From contig CAZPHB010000028.1 of the NCBI GenBank assembly GCA_964586595.1, forward strand, positions 1-21,121: a DNA stretch of 21,121 bases, read 5' to 3'. A program made the translations under genes and the position numbers. Position 1 is the first letter of the stretch. Every line of letters begins with the position of its first letter. A model generated the notes under the pieces. That model had not been told where the DNA came from. It saw nothing but the letters and a program-made list of their open reading frames with translations, and made no database searches. Positions 21,099 through 21,121 of the stretch are shown one piece after another. Origin of the DNA: REEB481 sp964586595 (GTDB lineage Bacteria; Bacteroidota; Bacteroidia; NS11-12g; UBA955).

Positions 21099-21121
21099 AA
21101 GGCTCCCCCACCCGGGTTCAT

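Noticed and set aside
20927..21121. Minus-strand frame of 64 codons ending in G-G-I-R-T-R-V-T-T-L-N
   Set aside because: It is the antisense of tRNA-Ser and the foldback element. This peptide ending is a known false prediction over serine tRNAs.
21105..21121. Possible T-arm of a second tRNA (CCCGGGTTCAT) at the right edge
   Set aside because: No D arm or anticodon arm can be drawn upstream, where the foldback element lies. The window ends too soon to judge.
1..21121. Prophage, insertion sequence, CRISPR array or defence island
   Set aside because: No transposase, integrase, phage structural gene, Cas-like gene or regularly spaced repeat was seen on either strand.

Overview
The window is about 21.1 kb of a chromosome from a member of the Bacteroidota. 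This rests on gene content (an ABC-F protein of the Uup type, a MaeB-type malic enzyme, RseP, a lone FtsE), on many lipoprotein signals, on a tRNA without an encoded CCA, and above all on repeated copies of the Bacteroidota-type -7 promoter element TAnnTTTG in front of genes. I cannot name the genus. I see no phage, insertion sequence, CRISPR array or toxin-antitoxin pair. Most of the window is core genome, with an envelope-related accessory stretch at the left end.

Layout. (1) 1-2061 (+): three tightly overlapping genes for a lipocalin-like protein cut by the window edge, a predicted outer-membrane barrel and a beta-lactamase-fold serine hydrolase lipoprotein. (2) 2096-3117 (-): a secreted protein of unknown function and a small basic lipoprotein with a surface-export-like acidic signal. 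(3) 3187-4118 (+): two overlapping lipoproteins with coiled-coil stalks, the second carrying a CAP domain. (4) 4136-4678 (-): an acidic cytosolic protein of unknown function. (5) 4783-6660 (+): ABC-F ATPase. (6) 6686-16259 (-): a 51-residue membrane protein, HscB, RseP, a GNAT acetyltransferase, malic enzyme, FtsE, uracil-DNA glycosylase and a SNF2 helicase, in several transcription units. (7) 16365-20781 (-): a three-gene unit with 4-base overlaps, encoding a double-CbbX AAA+ protein with a novel-looking N-terminus, a membrane glycosyltransferase and RsmG. (8) 20892-20981 (+): tRNA-Ser(GCU), followed at once by a 118-base foldback element containing its terminator.

How the parts fit. Translational coupling (ATGA, GTGA, TAATG or TGATG junctions) joins most gene pairs into small operons. 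Ung and the SNF2 helicase are both DNA-transaction proteins; the helicase also has a sliding-clamp-binding-like pentapeptide. Malic enzyme with the acetyltransferase, and RseP with HscB, are coupled pairs without an obvious shared pathway.

The best candidates for something undescribed are the AAA+/glycosyltransferase/RsmG unit, whose AAA+ protein has duplicated beta-rich modules before duplicated AAA+ domains; the foldback element behind tRNA-Ser; promoters placed so close to start codons that the mRNAs should be nearly leaderless; and the unannotated-size membrane protein at 6686-6841.
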